Positions 34,290 to 46,722 are shown, counted from the stretch's first letter. The stretch: DNA of 64,000 nucleotides from Enchytraeus crypticus (GCA_905160935.1 CAJHZI010000802.1:69501-133500), one strand, 5' to 3'. Notes: generated by a model not told the origin, from the letters alone. Translations and numbers: made by a program.

Positions 34290-34340
<51 letters not shown>

Positions 34341-34351
34341 TATATATATAC

Positions 34352-34393
<42 letters not shown>

Positions 34394-34470
34394 ATTATAT
34401 ATAATGTATATATATATACAGTATATATATATATATTTATTGATATATAATATATATATATATATATTTG
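34280..34470. repeat. (TA)n tract, empty site for the unit A LINE
   Basis: TA tract bounded by gccactgcagggtagtgcag on the left and tttgtagatataaatttatg on the right. The same flanks bracket the LINE in unit A. Confidence 0.92.
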
Positions 34471-34679
34471 TAGATATAAATTTATGACCCTGTTGATCTG
34501 GCTTTAGACACATTGGGATTTAGTTGAACATCTGGTGTCGTGTTGCAATCTCACACAAATTCGATTAAGTAGCAGCGCTGGCATTGCTGTCTTATATCAA
34601 ACTGTGACCGGAGAATTTAGAATAGCGTGATAACGCTGTCTAAACTAGTTAGCAAAGTAGGAGTCCTGGATGTAGCATT

Positions 34680-35093
34680 GACAAGCGGTTCAATGAAGGA
34701 ATCATTTCCAACTATTGCGCATGCACACAAGAACTGTTATAAGAATTTGTCTATATAGGACTACGATTTTCTAGTACGATATGCTGACATCATCTATTCA
34801 ATTGGATTCAAAAAGAATCCCCTGTGCTGTGGGTATATTGCTAGGCTTTATATTATGAGACTCGGGGTTCGATTCTGGCTCGAGTCGATTTAATTTTTTA
34901 AGTTTTATTAAAATTAATTACGTAGGAATATGATTAGAACTAGAGCAAAGAGTAGGCGTTAGGGTTAGGGATAATTTAAGAAATTGTAACTTAAATTATA
35001 ATATCGTTATCCTATCTAAACATATTATTATAACAATTCTTGTGCGCATGCACAATACTTGGATATGATTCCTTCCTCGAACCGCTTGCCTAC
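34680..35093. mobile_element. MITE, uninterrupted copy at the B/C junction
   Basis: Ends caagcggttcaatgaagga and tccttcctcgaaccgcttg are inverted repeats, as is the inner gcgcatgcacacaagaa/ttcttgtgcgcatgcac. No coding frame. Confidence 0.82.
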
Positions 35094-35374
35094 TATATGT
35101 TGCACGAAGTTTATATAAATCAGCTACCAGCTTAAAAATGATGTTTATTGCAATCTAAATCCTTAGACAAAATTTTGATTATTCAAATGAATAAAAGCGA
35201 AAATAATACGAGTTTCCTGATTTAAAAAAAATTTCATCTTAAAGAAAAGAAATTTCAGAAAGAAGGAAAATTTAATTTAAAAGGAAATAAACTTACAGAA
35301 AAAAAGTAATAATAGGTAGATATAAACACTCAATTTTAATACTAGTCAGTTAATAACTTAATAGTAACTAATTA

Positions 35375-35750
35375 TTCCGCGTGTCGTGTTCGGGTATGGC
35401 TGGGACCACTGCAGAATTGGGCAACCGCAAACAATCTGTTGCGTGTACGTAAGAGGCGACTAAAGGCAGGAGCTGAGGATGGCAAGAGGGGACCCACCTC
35501 ACCATGAAATATTTTCCCCTAGGATTAAATGGTAATTAATCCACCTAACCGAGGAAGGCAACGGGAAACCACCTCAGAAGCCATACTTTTCCCAAGCTAA
35601 ACAAGGTATGGATAAGGCATAGAGGTTGTGAAGAGATTAACTTGTTGATCTAAGGAGTGCTCTTATGGAAAGAGAAAGCAGACTTTGAGTATGAATATGT
35701 ACCTTGAACCTGCCACTTGGCAGTGCACTGAAGAAGAAGAAGAACAAATT
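35375..35750 (+). repeat. SINE-B, near full length
   Basis: Starts ccgcgtgtcgtgttcgggta, then gaattgggcaaccgcaaac, cgtaagaggcgactaaaggc, and ends gaacctgccacttggcagtg-cactgaagaagaagaa. The last 30 bases copy the RTE 3' hairpin, but the tail is GAA rather than GA. Present in unit C only at this place. Confidence 0.85.
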
Positions 35751-36174
35751 ATTACATCAATTGAATTGGTTGATGTAATTGTTAAATTTTCAGAACTCTA
35801 TTCGTCTAATACAAAAGTTTTGTTTTTGTTTTATCACAGAAGCTCTCTCGATGAATGGCATGAAGCCTCCCACAAAAAGATCTGTACTACCTGCCGGTGA
35901 GTCTATTTCCATGTGGGATTTGTTTTGGTTCGGTGGGAGGGTTCGACCCTCATGGCAGATGTGTGACCACACCCCCTGATTGAATCTTTCTGCAGGTCCC
36001 TTTCTTAACCCCTTCTCTGTGCAAAATCGGATAGGGTAAAGGTATATCCGTTTGACCCCAAACAACCCCACTTTGAATAACTTAACAAGTCCAATCCAGT
36101 TTCTTTTTATCTCTAATATTAATTATATTACTTAGTTCATACTTTGTTTTGATGTATTACAAAGAAATTAGGAG

Positions 36175-36400
36175 CAGGGTTTAGAGCACTTGGTTTTGCT
36201 TGAGCATCTATTGACGATGCTAAGCAACGTCAGACTCGGTTAGTAATTGAATGGACGATCACTTTGAAGAAAATTCCCGGATGTTGGATGGCTAGACTTA
36301 ATATGCACGTACCACAGTATCATGTAATGCTTTGTACAGTCTATACAGGTAACGATTAATAATAACCTTGTAAAGAAGGAAATAACGAAACAATTACAGA
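36175..36400 (+). repeat. 5S rRNA-headed SINE, unit C
   Basis: 5S-like gatgctaagcaacgtcagac-tcggttagtaattgaatgg, then the shared body ending gtaaagaaggaaataacgaa. Confidence 0.8.
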
Positions 36401-36554
36401 AATTGTAACTCAAGTAAAGCAATTACAAGACATGCTTCAGTCATGCTTGAAATCAAAATAAAATTTTAAAAAGTTATGCGTGTCAATATTTAAACTATTT
36501 TTTTTAAATTTGGTATTTTGAAATCTAAAATACTAAATATTCTATAGGGAAACG

Positions 36555-36650
36555 ACCCATGTCATGAGGTCGTGATGACGTCATATCTTGATATTGTGAT
36601 GGCGTCATATCTTGATGTTGTGATGGCGTCATATCTTGAGGTCGTGGTAG
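36555..36650. repeat. CRE-like tandem repeat (unit C), short
   Basis: Three to four units of the same repeat, one exact TGACGTCA and two gtgatggcgtcatatc variants. Confidence 0.85.
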
Positions 36651-36834
36651 GAGCTTCCTCCGATTTTCAGTGAGATATTTTATCAGCTAAGTATAAAAAA
36701 ACAAGACCTAAGCTACCACATTAGCTTAGCTACACTGTGCAATCAGGTCCCAGCTGTAAAGAAATAGTAAATCAGTTCTCTCACCGTCATCGTCATCATC
36801 AGTGGTTTAAGACAATATACGTTTAACATATAAA

Positions 36835-37660
36835 TCAATGTGGAGGGTATAAAATACATAACAGATATTGTTCGCAAGTCTCATTCGCAAACAGTCGATC
36901 AGTTGAAGGATCATAGCAGAGATTATTGGGTGCTTTGAAGTCACGTGGTGTATGAATCTTTCGCAGATACTTGAGGTCTGTGTCTAACAGTAGCACTCTG
37001 TTGTTATCTTTATCAGCCACAAATACGAGTTTATGTTTGTAGTCAACAGCTATTGAGCTCTGACAGAACGGCGTATCTTTATCTCCTCGTTTCTCTCCAG
37101 CATACGATTTTATGATTTGACCCTCAGAGTTGATCAGAGAGACTCTTCTCGAGGAGCTCAACCCGTGAAGTACGATGAACTGATCACGTGACAACTGAAT
37201 AGTCTGCCAGGCGTCTACAGTGTTTCTATCAAATCTTATTTCACGCAGCAGTTGACCCTCACTTGTGTACAGATCACAGCCACATGGTGATGTCTTGTCG
37301 TTGAGCCTCCACACTGTAACAAGCACATTGTGCTCGTGTGTCACTGAGAGAACACGTGGCGTATGATTCTCTCTCATCATCCAGCGAGTAACAGAGTCGT
37401 TGTTGTTGACGTCGACTCTGCGGACACTGAAGCGTTTCCTCCAGTCACTGATATACAGAGCTTTGTTGTAGGAGCAACCAGCCAGACCCAATGGTGATCT
37501 CATACCAGGAATGTTGATATCACGTGACGCTGTCAGACTGTGGGAGTCATACACGTTAACTTGTGACTGTTTATATCCTACCACAAAGTCTTAGTCTTGA
37601 CGCATATGTTCCTCTCCCCATTTCCTAAAAATACATAAGACGTTCCAACGGCCGGAAGGA
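36835..37660 (-). pseudogene. NHL-repeat protein 1 (unit C), 5' end deleted
   Basis: The frame is intact from the codons FVVGYKQSQVNVYDS to the stop, nearly identical to unit B in the middle (RDQFIVLHGLSS, SSIAVDYKHKLVFVADKDNNR). Its 5' part is damaged. About 38 bp encoding most of VIRGVAVVDDEI are gone (sequence jumps from ccacaaag to tcttagtcttgacgc), shifting the frame, and a few bases are missing near taagacgttccaac. The remaining 249 codons could only be translated from another start. Confidence 0.78.
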
Positions 37661-37924
37661 CGGATGCTGACTGACTATTTTACTGACTGGGTGATTTATT
37701 TAATTATTGATTGATTGAATGACTGCTTGGCTAGATATACAGAGAGGCAGTCAGTGTGACTAAATTGTAGTTAAAGTAAAATGTCATAAGTTCAATATGA
37801 ACTATAAGAATTAAAAAATGTAACAAGTTTAATTTAATATGCAATATGTTTTTACAAAGTGATTTACTGGACGAGGCCAGACTGATGGACTGAAAGATTT
37901 AGGTTAATGCTAATAGCATTAATA

Positions 37925-38105
37925 TTTCCTCACCTACAAACAGCCTATCAGTTGATGAGTCGCATTAGTCATAGTCTTTTCCGTGAAAAAGTAAATATTC
38001 ATTCGAAAAAAATCTTAAAGTTTGTCACGCCCACTGAATGATTTCTGGAAGTCTTTTCTTTGTTTACCCAAATATCTTTCCGTCACCTGTATATTTCAAG
38101 GCAAC
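37925..38105 (-). pseudogene. Eroded third NHL copy (unit C)
   Basis: Same remnant as at 3245 and 23115 (cctacaaacagcctatcagt, aaatattcattcg, gcccactgaatgatttctgg). Less decayed internally than A. Confidence 0.72.
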
Positions 38106-38265
38106 GACCATTAAGGCTTACTATAATTATAATGAAGAATTCCACAAAACGGTTACAAGAGTAACCTTTAATTTATAAATTATTTATATATTAAAAATTT
38201 TTTATATATAAATGATAATTCAATTGTAATTGTATAAATAAGCAGACAGGATGATTGGCAGATTG

Positions 38266-39075
38266 TTAAAATAGCATTAATATTTTCTCACCTACAAGCA
38301 GCCTATCAGTTGTTGAGTCATAGTAGAGAGTAGATGGGTGAGTGAAGAGACGTGGAGTACGACATTGACCTCTGAGTCTAAGATCAGCATCAAGACAAAG
38401 AACTCTGTGACTAAAGTAGTCTGCTACAAATATCCGCTCTTCATTACTATCAATTGAGACAGAGAATGGGCCGTTCAGTCTATCATCTCCTCTTCCACTC
38501 CCAACACCAAATGATTTTATCATCTGCCCCTCAGTGTTGCTCACACAGACGCCGCGGAGATAAAAATGACAAACTAGATATTCATTCGAAGACAATCGTA
38601 AAGTTTGCCCAGCCCACCGAATTTTTTCATGAAACCTTATCTCTCTCAATATCTCACCGTGGGTGGTATATTCCACTACACCGCTGCGTCCCGGATCAAA
38701 GGACATTATTTTGTCTTTGCTGACGGTAGTAACGAGCAGAGTGTACTCAGCTGTCACTGATAGCCCTTCAGGCTTTAGATCCTCTGTCATATCCCAGCGA
38801 GTGGTAGAGTTATCAGTGAGATCAACTCTGTGGACACAGTTGAGCTCATCGTCGCTGATATACAAAACTTTGTTATACGAGCAACCAGCGACACCGCTCG
38901 TTGACTTGAGGTCTGGTATATCTAGACCAGGTGACACCTCCTTCATACTGACTGAATCATACACACTGACTTGAGATCTGTTCCCATGCACTCTGTAGAT
39001 CTTATCATCTACGACTGTTATTCCTTCTATACTGCGGTCCATGAAGAAAACGCTATCCAGTCTCAGTTCAGCCAT
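38266..39075 (-). CDS. NHL-repeat protein 2 (unit C), upstream region replaced by a LINE
   Basis: About 270 codons from ATG (MAELRLDSVFFMDRSIEGI) to stop, with the same blade motifs as unit B (IYRVHGNRSQVSVYDS, LYISDDELNCVHRVDL, IFVADYFSHRVLCLDADL, YDSTTDRLLVGE) and no stop or shift. The sequence matches A/B only to about 16 bp beyond the ATG, where a LINE insertion of about 4.4 kb begins; the frame stays open a little into the LINE. If the upstream tract of A/B holds the promoter or first exon, this copy has lost it, so expression is doubtful although the coding exon is intact. Confidence 0.78.
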   Translation of the reverse strand: MAELRLDSVFFMDRSIEGITVVDDKIYRVHGNRSQVSVYDSVSMKEVSPGLDIPDLKSTSGVAGCSYNKVLYISDDELNCVHRVDLTDNSTTRWDMTEDLKPEGLSVTAEYTLLVTTVSKDKIMSFDPGRSGVVEYTTHGEILREIRFHEKIRWAGQTLRLSSNEYLVCHFYLRGVCVSNTEGQMIKSFGVGSGRGDDRLNGPFSVSIDSNEERIFVADYFSHRVLCLDADLRLRGQCRTPRLFTHPSTLYYDSTTDRLLVGEKILMLF

Positions 39076-39091
39076 CTGGATGTCAAATTCT

Positions 39092-42000
39092 TCATTTGAA
39101 TACATTGTCAAACGCGTATAAGGTGTGAAAGTTGCCAATGACTGCAAGCAATTCGAGGTACAATGGATAGCGCTTATAGATAACGGTAAAACAATGTTAA
39201 TTGGTGGTTTATATCACCCACCTAACCCTGTGAATGATAGTTGTGAGTTAACGCCTACCCGTGGAAATAATATAGGCCTAATAGATCACATTGTTCTTTC
39301 CGAAATATAATACAGTAAGATAAAAATAATTAAATCTACAGTTATAAGTGATCATTCTGGCATAGTATCTTACAACGGATATGTCAAAGTCGGTTCAACT
39401 AAAACTAGGGAGACATACGCATGTACCTATTTTCGTAAAACACCATCTAATAATGCTAAGTATCAGTCGCACATTTCATCTATTGCATTCTCAGAATTAT
39501 TTAATCCTTTAATCACCAATGTGCAGGATTCATTTAATCACTTCTATTCAAAGGCAATATCTCTCCTTAATAGTTTTTTCCCGACTAAAACTGTTACAAT
39601 AACATCCAATGAACCAGACTATATTAAACCCGAAATTAAGTCACTCCTTAGAAAGAGGAGCGACTTAATGCACAAAAGGAAAGTTAAATATAGCTAATGA
39701 TATCCCGGAAATAATAGAAAAATTCATAACGAAATATAATTCATATCAGTTAACAAATCCAAACTCTGCCACTAACTCCTATGATCTATGGGCTGCAGCA
39801 AAGAAGGTCACTGGTAAGAAGAAATATCGAAGATCTTCTCCCAATCCGAGCATAAATGCTGAAACGCTTAATAGCTATTATGCACTGGTCTTCACCGACA
39901 ATGAGTATAGCGGACCAATCATAAGCCAAGTGAATAATCTACCCATTGATCCAATTTCAGAATTTACAATTTTCCATATTCTGGACAAATTAAAACCAAC
40001 AGACACTGGTCCCAATGACCTTCCTTCATGTTTCTTGAGACTATCCGCTTCAGTTTTTGCAGTCTACTATCTTCACCTTCAAATGCTTGCTTTCACCAAT
40101 CAGTATGCATTGCGCCCTGCAGGACCCACTACTGCTGCTCTCATTGCCTTCTTTCACAAACTTTCAGTTTATGCTCAAAACTGTGGCCTTCGTCAGACTA
40201 ATAGCGTTAAACTTTAGCAAGGCGTTTGATACAGGCAGACATTCAAAAATTATTGATAAATTATGCACCAGAGAGAGATATATGCGTTTATTTAAGCATT
40301 AACATCAAATCACTGGCAAACACAAATAGAAATAAACATTTAAAAGAAACAAAATAAAATATATAAAAATATCCATAAACACATGGTATCAAACAGTCTG
40401 AAGAAACTAGAACAACGGCCGTCAGGGAAGATGATATACATGTACATCTTATCTACCTGACCACCGTCTACAACTACATTAATGTCATGTATAATGCAAA
40501 ATCAACTAAAATACACACTTTAGCTAAGTAAACAATTCTAGCTGGACAATTAGACCAAAAAAAATCGAAAACTTTTTAATTTAAAAGCCACCAAACAATG
40601 TATATTTGTAACGTTTAGTGAATTCGGCTAGGGATCTCGAACTGCGGATGTCAGGATGTATTTGGTTCCAAGAATTGATATACTTATACACATAAGATTT
40701 TAAAAATTCGGAAGTAGTTCTAGAACACAAATAATTGGTCTCGGAGAGCCTTGTATTTTACGGAAACGAGATCTGATTATCAATAAAAATACATTTCATG
40801 TATACTGACAAAGCAAGATCGGGGAAAGTAATATATTTAAAAACAAATTTACCAGTAATTGGAATAACTGAAAAATTAGTAATACATTATAATTGATATA
40901 AAGTTGCCTAGCATTATGAAACTTGTGTCTATTCTGTAAAGTTCTTAGTAAACGGTTACATGCTACATGCAATGGTTGAAGCAACTGTTTGGTTGCATTA
41001 GCATAAACTTCAATTCCATATTGTGTTCTTGATTGCACCAAAGAAAGGTATAAATTTCTACTACAATTCATAGGAATAAAATCTCTACGATTGTATAACA
41101 TACTATTAAAATTATTAATTGTACAGCTTAATGATTTAATATGAGCACAAAAAGTCAAATTTTCATATAATGTTAAGCTAAAAATTTGGTAACATATGTT
41201 CTATTAATCCAGTTACTATCAAGGGATACAGTTAAATTGTTAGTTCGAATAAGAGCTTCATCGTCTTTAGTGGGGTAGAATAATACATATGAAGACTTCG
41301 AGCAATTTACAGTTAGCTTGTTACTTATAAACCATTTACTTATTTCAGAGCAAGCTAGATTCGCAGAGATAAACAATTCACCAATAGACTTATGCTTAAA
41401 AAAACAAATTAGAATCATCAGCATACAGTTTAATGGACCCAAATGTACAGGCATTATGAATATCATTCATATAGATTACAAAAAGTAAAGGTCCTGAAAT
41501 GAAACCTAGAGGAACACCGATACTAAGAGATAAGACACTAGATATGCTATCACCAATTAAGGTGTATTGTTTTCTTCGAGATAAATAAGAGCTAAAACAA
41601 TCATAGACAGTACCACGTATTCTATAAAAATGTAATTTGTGGAGCAGAATGTTATGATCAACAGTACCAAAGGCTTTTGAGAGATCTAAAAATATACCAA
41701 GTGTCTTACTTTTATGATTATGTTCAGTAGATAAGAAAGTAACACTAGAGAAAAGTGCATCAGTGGTAGAATGGCAGGATCTATAACCAAATTGATTTTC
41801 ATTAAGGATTTTGAACTTATTTATACCATGTAGTTATGTTTATTGCATTGATGTTTATTGCATTGCAATGCGTTTATGCATGATTTTCTCAAATATTTTA
41901 CTTAAATTATTGAGGAGGGAAATTGGTCTATACTTTTCCGCTAAGTCATGTTTACCTTTTTTATAAACAGGGATGACCTTGGCTAATTTGAAATTCTCAG

Positions 42001-43478
42001 GAAAGTAGCCTAATTCAAACGATTTATTAATGATAAAGGTAAGTGGGTTTACAATGTAATTAGCAGATAATTGTAAAATTTTACTAGATATAGAGTCAGT
42101 GCCAGTAGAATAACTCTTATTCATGGAGTGAATGAAATTTAAGACTTTCACTGTTGGAAGTTGGAGTTAGGAAAATAGAGTGTGGTAAAGCCCTGTTAAG
42201 AAAACTCTGATATGATACATCATTTCGTGAGATTGCTTCTGCTAGCCGTATACTATTTTGTATAAAATATTCTTTTGTACCAAAATCTTTTGTACCATAG
42301 ATTTGCCAAGCAATATTAATGGGTGGATTGCCATCTTCCTCTCTGCTCGTTCACACACCACTATCTTTGATGGTCAAACATCGTCATCAGAAGCAATCAA
42401 TGTCAGCATAGTCTAAGGATCAGCCCTTGGACAAACTGAATTTGTCATTGTTACATCAGACTTAAAGACCCTACAGCCTACAAACTCTCTGTTCAAATAT
42501 GCCGAAGTCACATACTTGATTTTTGCCTGCCTTTAATCTTCACTCAACGAAAGAGGAATTAGTTTATATCGAAAACTGGCCCTGCTCTAATAATCTATTA
42601 TTAAATCGAAATAAAACAGAAGAAATTCTCTTCCAATCACCCAAGCAAAAAAGGCAGATACGAGATATCCCTCACCTTGAAGGAATTGTGCGGGTTTCTA
42701 ACTTCAAATGCTTAGATGTCATATTATCTAATAACTTTTCGTTTTCTGCTCACATCACAAGTACCATTAGCTTGTTTTCGAGCAACATTTTGCGCTTTAC
42801 TCTTTAAGTACTGAAGGTTTGGCAAATGCTCTTCTTCAAAGAGTCTTACGAGCCTCCACACTCTCTAAGCTTCTGTATGCCTCCCAGTTTTGGTTGGGCT
42901 TTACAAATTCTGAAGAGAGAACACGTCTTGAAACCTTTTTCAAAAAGGCAAAGGGAGCTGGATTCTACTGAAATGAGTCTAATTTAAAGGATCTATGTAA
43001 CTCTGCTGACATCAATCTTTTCAAGGCAATCTGTAATAACCCTGCACATTTACTGGCGCATTTGTTACCTCCACAAATCAATCATAGTTACCTAAACTGA
43101 AGAAATACTGCTAGGAGATGTGTTTCCCTTCCCATAAAACGAAGCAGTCTGAGCGATAAAAACTTCATTACCCGTATGATTCTAGATGATGCTTGTTAAT
43201 TTAATGAATACTAAACAAATATTTCTTTACTCATAGTACCATACGCCCTATGTGGTAGTTAAGAATTGCAAAAGCCAAGGATTTATGTAATGTTGTAATA
43301 TACATGTGGTAATTGTTATTGAAAGCTATTTTAGTTTTATCTCTCTTATATCTAGCCTATTAACTGTTTATGCTATAGACTATCTGTAATTTGTTATGCT
43401 GTTTCTGTTGGAATTTATGTGCTGTAATTTTCTGCGGTTGTCAGATTGAACGCAAATTAACGAATATATTGTTATTAC
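39092..43478 (+). mobile_element. Jockey/CR1-like LINE, defective, split by a second LINE
   Basis: Part one (39110-40300): degenerate endonuclease pieces (MLIGGLYHPPNPV, PTRGNNIGLIDHIVLSE), then RT with HILDKLKPTDTGPNDLP, LRPAGPTTAALI and FSKAFDTGRHS. Part two (42290-43478): sarSHTTIFDG-type motif, then the active-site region decayed to YAEVTYLI, NLLLNRNKTEEILF, and a C-terminal segment resembling GFTNSEERTRLETFF and DKNFITRMI with shifts. Internal deletions and stops make it dead. It ends aacgaatatattgttatta. Inserted upstream of NHL gene 2-C. Confidence 0.8.
40300..42290 (-). mobile_element. Second LINE nested in the first, 5'-truncated
   Basis: Minus-strand RT in order: STGTDSISSKILQ, KLAKVIPVYKKGKHDLAEKY with RPISLLNNLSKIFEKI, a degenerate VPLGFISGPLLFVIYMNDI, the active site LYADDSNLFF (about 41420), NKLTVNCSKSSYV, and SLVQSRTQYGIEVY. 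At least two frameshifts. A non-coding 3' region runs down to about 40300. Its two ends abut the two halves of the outer element, so it inserted later. Confidence 0.85.
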
Positions 43479-44190
43479 TAATACTAAGTTGCAATCGGCA
43501 GTAAATTTCTAATTTTCTATAAACGTTATTTTAAGATCTTTGGTTAACGTGAATTCATATTCACTTGTGTAGGTGACAGGTCATAACATCCAGTTCATAA
43601 ATTAATATCTGGAGTATTTCAGCATCGTTTGTGATCTAGTCTTTCAGCTACTCGTGTAAATCTATAAAAACTCACTTAAAGCATGAAATTCATAATTTTC
43701 TGACATTTTTACACGGACACAGTAATTAGTTTTGTGAATTTAATTAAAGCATCACTCTTAGAAACCAAATTAGTGCTTTGAAGTTATGCTGTAAAATGTA
43801 AGGATAAAATAATACTATTACATTAGAAAATATCTCCCTGCACATATTAATTTTCAAAACCCAGTAAATTATTAAAATATAGCTAAAGAAGTAGACTATA
43901 GTTTTCCGAAAGTGAATATCCTTTAACAGATGGGAATTGCCAAAACGTCACGTGACTGTATACTCTTCAACAGCTTTCGACGAGGGCTTCCGTTAACTAA
44001 CAAAAAGTAAAAATGCAAATATTATCGGGGCCGTAACCACAAATGAATAGCCTATATGTACCTGGACAAATAGTAACATGTAGTCAGGAGCGTCCGCTAC
44101 CCCCAGATCATCTAAGCATGCTTCCTAAGTCGCTTAGCAATGTGTAATTTGTTTGCCCAGATTTCTAAATAAAATATTTTTAAAGCTATT
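43479..44190. other. Unit C sequence resuming after the LINE nest, then unique DNA
   Basis: 43490-43775 aligns with 4740-5010 and 25510-25790 (gtgaattcatattcacttgt, atctggagtatttcagc, gtgaatttaattaaagca). That places the nest inside unit C and marks its right end near 43.9 kb. No gene. Confidence 0.7.
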
Positions 44191-44194
44191 TAAA

Positions 44195-44365
44195 AATGTT
44201 GGACACACATTGAACTTGTTTTAGACACACATTGAACATGTTTTAGACATACATTGAACTAGTTTTAGACATACATTGAACTAGTTTTAGACACACATTG
44301 AACTAGTTTTAGACACACATTGAACTAGTTTTAGACACACATTGAACTAGTTTTTGACACACACC
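44195..44365. repeat. About 22-bp tandem repeat, 7 copies
   Basis: Units of ttttagacacacattgaact-ag with one or two substitutions. Confidence 0.93.
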
Positions 44366-44723
44366 TACTGATTGTGTCCTTGAGTTATGTTGATTTTCTG
44401 ATTTAACTATTATTTTGAGATTTGATTTAATTGATTAGGCTGCTAGTGTCGCTATTAATTAATGGAATTAATATTAATAGAATTAATATTAATTTATAGA
44501 ATTAAAATTAATAAAACTATTATTAAATAATAAAATTTATATTAATAGAATTAATATTAAAAAATAGAATTAATATTAATTAAGAACGACACCTCTAATA
44601 AGCATAAATCTTGACTTATCGGTGAATTACGAGAATATTATGTTTTAATAGTTTATTTGAACTTTTCACTACTGAAAAGAATTATGCACTCTTTATATAC
44701 CATTTACGTACATGTATGTCATG
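44366..44723. other. AT-rich palindromic sequence, no gene
   Basis: 44450-44590 is built from attaatattaatagaatta words that can fold on themselves. Confidence 0.6.
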
Positions 44724-45029
44724 TCATGTGATCATCCTGGGGCTGGTTCCAGCCAAAGATTTCTCTAGGCTGTTCCTCCAATAAACTCCATTTGTCGTTT
44801 CCTTGTTTTTCATTCTTTTTCTTCCTTTTGTTCTTTCATAAATGCTAACTCTAACAGCCTTCAAGTCTTCTTCGAGGCAGTCCTTCCATCTTCTTTTAGT
44901 TCTTCTCGCTGTTCTCTTGCCGTCTGCTATATAGTTAAATTTCTTTCGAGTGTTTCTGTTATCTTCCATGCGCATAGCATGTCCAGCCCATTTCATTCTT
45001 CTTTTCTTGATATGTAGATGTATAATCAT
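44724..45029 (-). mobile_element. RTE-type LINE 3' coding end
   Basis: About 100 open codons with the RTE C-terminal signature RRMKWAGHAMRMEDNR, GKRTARRTKRRWKDCLEEDL. It is a different subfamily from the GA-tailed one. No upstream RT nearby. Confidence 0.75.
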
Positions 45030-45127
45030 ATTTAATCGTATTCGTGCGTATAATATAAGCGATCGATTAACGTAAATAATGTGATATATTTATATCGTGA
45101 AACGACTATTTTACACATATCACCGGT

Positions 45128-45175
45128 TAATAATAATAATAACAACAATTAGAGTGCTACAGTCATCAATGATTA
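45128..45175 (-). repeat. L2-like LINE 3' tail fragment
   Basis: An ATT microsatellite (antisense aataataataacaacaatta) next to gagtgctacagtcatcaatg, the tail of the 16505 LINE. Confidence 0.78.
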
Positions 45176-45399
45176 TGATCTCAGACATATCTATTTTGCA
45201 ATTGATATTCTGAGATGTTGGGTCAGCTCTGACCGTGTTATCTACATGTACATTAAAAACTTTTTATTTATTTGTAAATCATTCACTTCAATTATTTTAA
45301 ACGAAATGCTACTCTATAATCAATACTAATAAATAAATAATAAATACTACTCTAAAAGCAACTTTGCTTTCAATGTTCTGAGTAATTACGTGACATAGA

Positions 45400-45785
45400 A
45401 CGTCTTATTAGCGCATCGGTTAGAGGCGTCAGGAAACGTCGATAAGTTTTAAATGACGGATTCTGAGGTGAATTGAACTCTCATGGGTTCGATTCCCGGC
45501 AGCGCTGATCTGAAAGTATAATTGCCGATATTCACTTGACTGGTTGCACGGAAATGGACTAAATTGCTTAACAGTTTAATTATGTGATATTAAAAGTGAT
45601 AGATATCAACATAGTTTATCATTTCACAATAATGCGGGTTATTTAAATGTTATCATCTAACTGGTTCTTTACAGACACATACAGTTATCGACACTTTAGT
45701 GACTAAGTGTTGGGGACGTCCCTGACATCATCCCTGGATGAGGAAACGGACGTTAAACCTTTATTATTATTATTATTATTATTAA
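45400..45785 (+). repeat. tRNA-derived SINE-D with (ATT)n tail
   Basis: Head ttagcgcatcggttagaggc, B box gggttcgattcccggc, body with gtgatagatatcaacatagt, and a 3' end gacatcatccctggatgagg-aaacggacgttaaacc before (ATT)n. The ggatga...acgttaaacc word is reminiscent of the MetaSINE central domain, which is inference. A second copy is at 51545-51775 and tail-only copies at 57950 and 48310 (minus). Confidence 0.75.
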
Positions 45786-46147
45786 GGACGTCCGTCCAAC
45801 CTTTCTCTGTGTTGTGTTACGGATTTAAGAAAGCTGGAAATTGTTCAGCCATTTCCTAAGTTTTAAAGTCGTCAGTTGGGGTGTCTTGGTTTAAACTACC
45901 ACTCAAACAAGGCTACTCCATTAATTGCAGATTTTAGCTTGAATGACATACCTTTTTTTATTTGAACAGAGATTATTTAGCTTAATATCAACGCTAACAA
46001 TTTCGCTCTGCGCAACCCTTTACTCACCCTTTCATTGAATTAATTAAAACTTTAATCCATGGAAGATTCAGTCTCAGTGTATTATAGCATATATTTATTT
46101 TTTATCTATTACATGCATGAAATTAAATTTACTATACTATATAATAT

Positions 46148-46500
46148 CCCCGTGTTGTGCTCGGGTGTGGTTGGACCACTGCAGAATTGGGCAACCGCAA
46201 ACAATCTGATGCGTGTACGTAATAGACGACTAAGGCAGGAGCTGAGGATGGCATGAGGGGACCCACCTCATCATGAAATATTTTCCCCCAGGATTAAATG
46301 GTAATTAATCCACCTAACTGAGGAAGGCAACGGGAAACCACCTCAGAAGCCATACTTTTCCCAAGCTATAGGCTACATAAAGTATGTATAAGGCATAGAT
46401 TTTGTGAAGAGATTAACTTGTTGATCTCTTATGGAGCGAGAAAACAGACTTTGAGTATGAAAAAGTACCTTGAACCTGCCACTTGGCAGTTCACTGAAGA
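46148..46500 (+). repeat. SINE-B, near full length
   Basis: Same as 35375: gaattgggcaaccgcaaac, gaggaaggcaacgggaaacc, then aacctgccacttggcagttc-actgaaga. Confidence 0.85.
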
Positions 46501-46602
46501 GAGGATTATATAATATTAACTAAAACTAGAATGTCAAATATCAATAGATAAAATAGAGATGTATATCGCTGTATGTCGCTTTTCTTTATCACTTTTGTTT
46601 AT

Positions 46603-46722
46603 CGCGACGTCGGTAAGATACTCCACCGCAGATCAGTATGTGCGAGGTTCAAATCCTGGGCTCGCCCGTCACTGACATCGCTTTCGAGTGAGGAAACTGA
46701 CGTTAAACTTACCTTTACCAGG
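46603..46722 (+). repeat. SINE-A
   Basis: gacgtcggtaagatactcc, B box ggttcaaatcc, ctcgcccgtcactgacatcg and gaggaaactgacgttaaac. An adjacent open frame is a by-product. Confidence 0.85.
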
